The translations under genes were made by a program, and so were the position numbers. A stretch of 51,282 bases of DNA. Origin: an uncultured Pirellulaceae bacterium (GTDB taxonomy: Bacteria; Planctomycetota; Planctomycetia; Pirellulales; Pirellulaceae). The stretch covers positions 1-51,282 of the forward strand of contig CALDYR010000079.1 of assembly GCA_937944405.1 (NCBI GenBank), read 5' to 3'. Each line of letters opens with the position of its first letter. The stretch's first letter is position 1. Below are positions 48,345 to 51,282 of this stretch, one piece after another. The notes under the pieces were generated by a model. The model searched no databases and was not told the DNA's origin. It was given only the letters and a program-made list of their open reading frames with translations.

Positions 48345-49035
48345 TCTCGGTGAAGGGCTTCGATTGGGTCAAGCGATGCGGCGCGGCGGGCGGAATAGAT
48401 ACCGAAAATCACCCCTGTCGCCAAAGCCACCGACACCGCGATGCAAGGGCCCCAAAACGGGATCACCGTTTCGGCACCGTTTCCCGGCCAGACGATCAGC
48501 GGAGTCGTTAAACCGACCACCGCGCCGGTGGCCGAAAGGACTAACGGTTCAACCAAGAACTGCAGCGCGATGTCCGACTTCTTTGCGCCCAGTGCGCGGC
48601 GAATCCCGATTTCTCCGGTGCGTTCGCTGACAGTGGCCAGCATAATGTTCACGATACCAATACCGCCCACTAAAAGAGATATCGCGGCAAGACTTCCCAA
48701 CACAAAATTGAGCTATTGATGCGTAGCTTTGCGTTGTTCCCAAAGATCCAACGGAATGGTGATTTCAAAATCGCGTTTCTCATGGGTCAGCGCCAGCAGA
48801 CTTTCGATCGCCGCAGCGGTGCCTTTGACTTGCTCGAGCGCTTTCCCCCAACGGTCAACTGGCTCAGTTCTAGTTTCTCAGCGGTGGAGGATTCGTGGCG
48901 AACTACCCACCAGATGCGCAGTTTTTGTTGAACGCCAGATTATTAGTTTCGCGGATCGCCCTGACGGCGTGGGCTCGGTCACCGTTGGCAACAAAGTGCT
49001 CCGTCGCTGCCCCAACCAGTTGACACCTAATTTCT
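48341..49035 (-). pseudogene. Decayed MacB/FtsX-type ABC transporter permease
   Basis: The minus strand encodes the end of a MacB-like permease: [20 protein letters not shown] and [10 protein letters not shown], then two more membrane spans (120 codons, 48703-48341). Upstream, the same frame continues with LALTHEKRDFEITIPLDLW, the MacB periplasmic end, but is cut by a TAG at 48715-48713. Further up the resemblance jumps to another frame (IWWVVRHESSTAEKLEL) and again near 48950 (AVRAIRETNNLAFN), showing at least two frameshifts. The ATPase, the N-terminal span and most of the periplasmic domain are missing. It is therefore a broken remnant. The exact upstream limit and the origin of the most upstream part are uncertain. 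Confidence 0.75.
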
Positions 49036-49273
49036 ATCGGAAATTCAAATCAACAAACTGCTTAATGGCCACAATCCACTCAACACATCTTTTTTTCCAA
49101 CCGGCCCCACTTCCAACAACCCGCAAAAACAGCGCGGAAAATTAGCTACAACCGGCAAACTCCACCAGCTTTTGTCATTATTTTTCCCTCTGAGTCGAGT
49201 GAGCGCGCTCACGATCGTAGAGCGTCCTAGATTCTTGAAACAATGCGTCACCCCCACTCAACTCGGTCAAGAA
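49036..49273. promoter_or_regulatory. Region before the sugar transferase gene, with a perfect palindrome
   Basis: No gene is visible here. GTGAGCGCGCTCAC at 49200-49213 is a perfect 14-base palindrome about 60 bases before the ATG of the next gene, a position that would suit an operator or an upstream activator site. Nothing else stands out. Confidence 0.35.
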
Positions 49274-50683
49274 ATGAACCAATCTCCCCACGGAGTCCGT
49301 CCGACTCAGGATTTAACTTATCTACTGCTGAAACTGTTTGACGCCGTCGCAATCGCGCTTGGATTACTGTTAATCATCAGCCAAATCCCCGAATTCAATA
49401 GTGAATCTTCGATCATCGTGACTCTGTTAGCGATTGCTGGATTTTACTTACTGGCTGAAATTTTCGGCGTTTATCGTCGCTGGAATGGAATCGCGTTTGC
49501 ACGTGAAGTGACCACGCTGGTTTTGGCGTGGGGCACGACGTTGGTGCTGTTGAAGCTGCTGGGGATTTTTACCGCCTATTCAACCGAACTATCGACGCCG
49601 GCGTTAAGCCTATGGTTTGTTATCACCCCGGTGATGGCACTGGCCGTACGCATTGCGCACAACTGGCGCCAACGTTATCTGGTGGATCAAGGCATCAACG
49701 CGCGGCGTTTTGCCATCGTTGGTGCCAACGAACTGGGAATACAGCTGGCCCGCAACGTTCGCAAAAGTCCCTCTCTCGGGTTGAAGTTGTTGGGATATTA
49801 CGATGATCGCCCAGACGATCGAACGGGAAAACTACCCGATGACGTTGAACGAAAATTAGGCAAAATCAAAGCAGTTGTCGAAGCAGCAAAAAAAGGGGAA
49901 GTCCAAGTCATCTTTATTACCCTACCGATGCGAGCCGAAGATCGAATTCGCAGTTTGATTGCAGATCTGGCAGACACAACCGCTTCGGTGTACATCGTGC
50001 CTGACCTGTTTGTATTTCAAATGCTGAACTCACGTTGGTCAGACATCGAAGGCGTTCCAGTAGTCAGCGTTTTCGAGAACCCCTTGTTCGGTGTCGACGG
50101 GGTTGTCAAACGCGTATTGGACGTGGCCGTTTCGACCGCCGCGCTAATGGTCGCGGGAATTCCGATGCTGATGGTCGCAGCAGCAGTGAAGCTGACATCC
50201 AGAGGACCAGTGTTGTTTAAACAAAAACGATATGGGCTCGACGGCCAAGAGATCGACGTATGGAAGTTTCGCAGCATGACCGTTTGCGAAAACGGCAACA
50301 AAGTCACACAGGCCACCCAAAACGACAGTCGCTTTACACCCATCGGCGGTTTTCTGAGGAAAAGCTCCCTAGATGAACTGCCGCAGATTTTCAACGTGCT
50401 GGCCGGTCACATGTCGCTGGTCGGCCCGCGTCCCCACGCCAATGCTCATAACGAATTCTATCGGACACAAATCGATGGCTACATGTTGCGGCACAAAGTT
50501 AAACCTGGCATGACGGGACTGGCTCAGGTCAATGGCTGCCGTGGCGAAACCGAAACGTTGGACAAAATGGAAAAGCGCGTCTTCTTTGACCACCAATACA
50601 TTCGTGAGTGGTCGATTTGGCTAGACATTAAAATCATCCTCAAAACATTCTTGGTTGTGTTTTCGCGGCAGAACGCCTATTAA
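49274..50683 (+). CDS. Exopolysaccharide initiating sugar-phosphate transferase (WcaJ-like)
   Basis: A 469-residue polyprenyl glycosylphosphotransferase that adds the first sugar phosphate to undecaprenyl phosphate at the inner membrane. ATG 49274 is chosen because the first membrane span follows at about residue 16; the frame runs 34 codons further up. Four or so N-terminal membrane spans are followed by a nucleotide-binding-like domain (FAIVGANELGIQLARNVRKS) and the C-terminal sugar transferase domain with KRVLDVAVSTAALM, WKFRSMTV, LRKSSLDELPQIFNVL and GHMSLVGPRPH. No other polysaccharide genes are in view on either side. Confidence 0.93.
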   Translation: MNQSPHGVRPTQDLTYLLLKLFDAVAIALGLLLIISQIPEFNSESSIIVTLLAIAGFYLLAEIFGVYRRWNGIAFAREVTTLVLAWGTTLVLLKLLGIFTAYSTELSTPALSLWFVITPVMALAVRIAHNWRQRYLVDQGINARRFAIVGANELGIQLARNVRKSPSLGLKLLGYYDDRPDDRTGKLPDDVERKLGKIKAVVEAAKKGEVQVIFITLPMRAEDRIRSLIADLADTTASVYIVPDLFVFQMLNSRWSDIEGVPVVSVFENPLFGVDGVVKRVLDVAVSTAALMVAGIPMLMVAAAVKLTSRGPVLFKQKRYGLDGQEIDVWKFRSMTVCENGNKVTQATQNDSRFTPIGGFLRKSSLDELPQIFNVLAGHMSLVGPRPHANAHNEFYRTQIDGYMLRHKVKPGMTGLAQVNGCRGETETLDKMEKRVFFDHQYIREWSIWLDIKIILKTFLVVFSRQNAY

Positions 50684-50815
50684 GCGTCTGCTGGCGATCT
50701 CGGGACGCCAAAAAAAGGCTATCCTGAGAAAGCACGAACCATTAGAATGCGGCTTATAGAACTGCGATCATCGTCACGTTCTGTGCTGAGGAACCAACTT
50801 TGATCACACCCGTCG

Positions 50816-50862
50816 GCCCCGGTTGCTCAGCTGGATAGAGCAACTAACTTCTAAACGGTGGC
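50816..50862 (+). pseudogene. Broken copy of a tRNA-Arg(UCU)
   Basis: The stretch resembles the 5' two thirds of the intact tRNA at 50893: an intact D arm (GCTCAGCTGGATAGAGC) and the same seven-base anticodon loop CTTCTAA. The acceptor arm is altered, the anticodon stem has only about three pairs, and the T arm (GGTTCGAGTCC) is missing. It starts 77 bases before the intact copy, so it looks like a decayed tandem partner. Confidence 0.7.
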
Positions 50863-50892
50863 TACCAGCCCAGAAAATTTAACTCAAAACAC

Positions 50893-50966
50893 GCCCCCAT
50901 AGCTCAACTGGATAGAGCAGCCGCCTTCTAAGCGGCAGGTTGTAGGTTCGAGTCCTACTGGGGGTA
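50893..50966 (+). tRNA. tRNA-Arg (anticodon UCU)
   Basis: A complete cloverleaf of 74 bases. The acceptor stem GCCCCCA pairs with TGGGGGT (one G-U pair), the D arm is GCTCAACTGGATAGAGC, the anticodon arm is GCCGC-CTTCTAA-GCGGC with anticodon TCT, and the T arm is GTAGGTTCGAGTCCTAC. The CCA end is not encoded. Six T follow at 50967-50972 and may act as terminator. It reads AGA codons. Confidence 0.96.
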
Positions 50967-51282
50967 TTTTTTGAACTCTTGGACATCAGAGGGCAAGAGA
51001 GCCGTCTTTCCTCAGATTCGGCGCCGGGGGGTCTCTAGCCCGGATATTTCATGGGACTGTTGTTGCTTTAGAATCTCCGCGCGATTCGTTTTCGCAGCCC
51101 GAAATTTGAATTTGCTGACTTCATGAGCGCAAGGCCCCCGCTCCCCCAACCTGAGTCACTTGCATTTCAGGTTGTCAGAATGTCAACCTGTGTCCAGCAT
51201 CAGCCGGGAAGAGAGCGTTTGGAATAACGCTTGATGAGGATAGCTGCTGGATAAGTGCAGCCACACGCGGCGCACTGAGACT
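50967..51282. other. Intergenic end of the window with competing hairpins
   Basis: No gene is convincing. CAACCTGA (51147-51154) is the exact complement of TCAGGTTG (51167-51174), which can also pair with CAACCTG (51184-51190), so two hairpins compete. Smaller hairpins follow at 51214-51231 (AGCGTT/AACGCT) and 51243-51261 (GCTGC/GCAGC). The window ends before any gene they might precede. Confidence 0.5.

Noticed and set aside
48729-49145. 138-residue open frame on the plus strand
   Set aside because: It lies over the MacB remnant, which explains the region better, and it resembles no protein.

Overview
The window looks like a piece of a planctomycete chromosome, most likely from the Pirellulales (Rhodopirellula/Pirellula relatives). 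The evidence is the mix of gene types: a lipid A kinase and a giant AsmA-like protein (so a two-membrane envelope), several large secreted or membrane proteins with no recognisable function, a single-chain archaeal-type glycyl-tRNA synthetase, a 29-residue basic protein of a kind I associate with planctomycetes, and frequent TTG/GTG starts with weak ribosome binding sites. This assignment is inferred from gene content only. I see no phage, transposase, CRISPR array or rRNA operon.

Layout. 1-675 is non-coding and holds a 125 bp palindromic element. A membrane protein (675-1616, +) faces a minus-strand run trpB-trpA-recG-rnhA (6426 down to 1640). mutM is divergent from trpB. A second minus-strand run is nadD, a small unknown gene and a soluble histidine kinase (9673 down to 7672), divergent from priA. 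From 12225 to 19905 on the plus strand lie a histidine kinase with a c-type heme motif, an unknown 172-residue protein, a 1304-residue AsmA-like protein and a metallo-beta-lactamase-fold hydrolase. On the minus strand follow a secreted glutathione peroxidase, peptidase T and an AEC-family transporter. On the plus strand are an aldolase/short-chain dehydrogenase fusion, a sulfatase-fold protein that has lost its active site, and a 1348-residue secreted protein, with the tiny basic protein encoded on the minus strand between the first two.

The second half holds lpxK (minus), a secreted protein with carboxypeptidase-regulatory-like repeats behind two palindromes, a secreted unknown protein and infA (both minus), then a plus-strand series: folD, a large membrane protein with two central membrane spans, an ABC ATPase, glyQS, a 1111-residue TPR protein and pdxA. 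A decayed MacB-type permease gene (minus) precedes an exopolysaccharide sugar-phosphate transferase. The window ends with a broken tRNA copy, an intact tRNA-Arg(UCU) and a stretch with competing hairpins.

Functionally most of this is housekeeping: DNA repair and replication restart (recG, rnhA, mutM, priA), tryptophan, NAD, B6 and folate metabolism, translation (infA, glyQS, tRNA) and envelope construction (lpxK, AsmA-like, sugar transferase, TPR protein). The less ordinary parts are the heme kinase, the tiny basic protein, the inactive-looking sulfatase, the large secreted proteins, the ABC ATPase paired with an unusual membrane protein, and several unexplained palindromes and tandem duplications, two of which fall exactly on stop codons.
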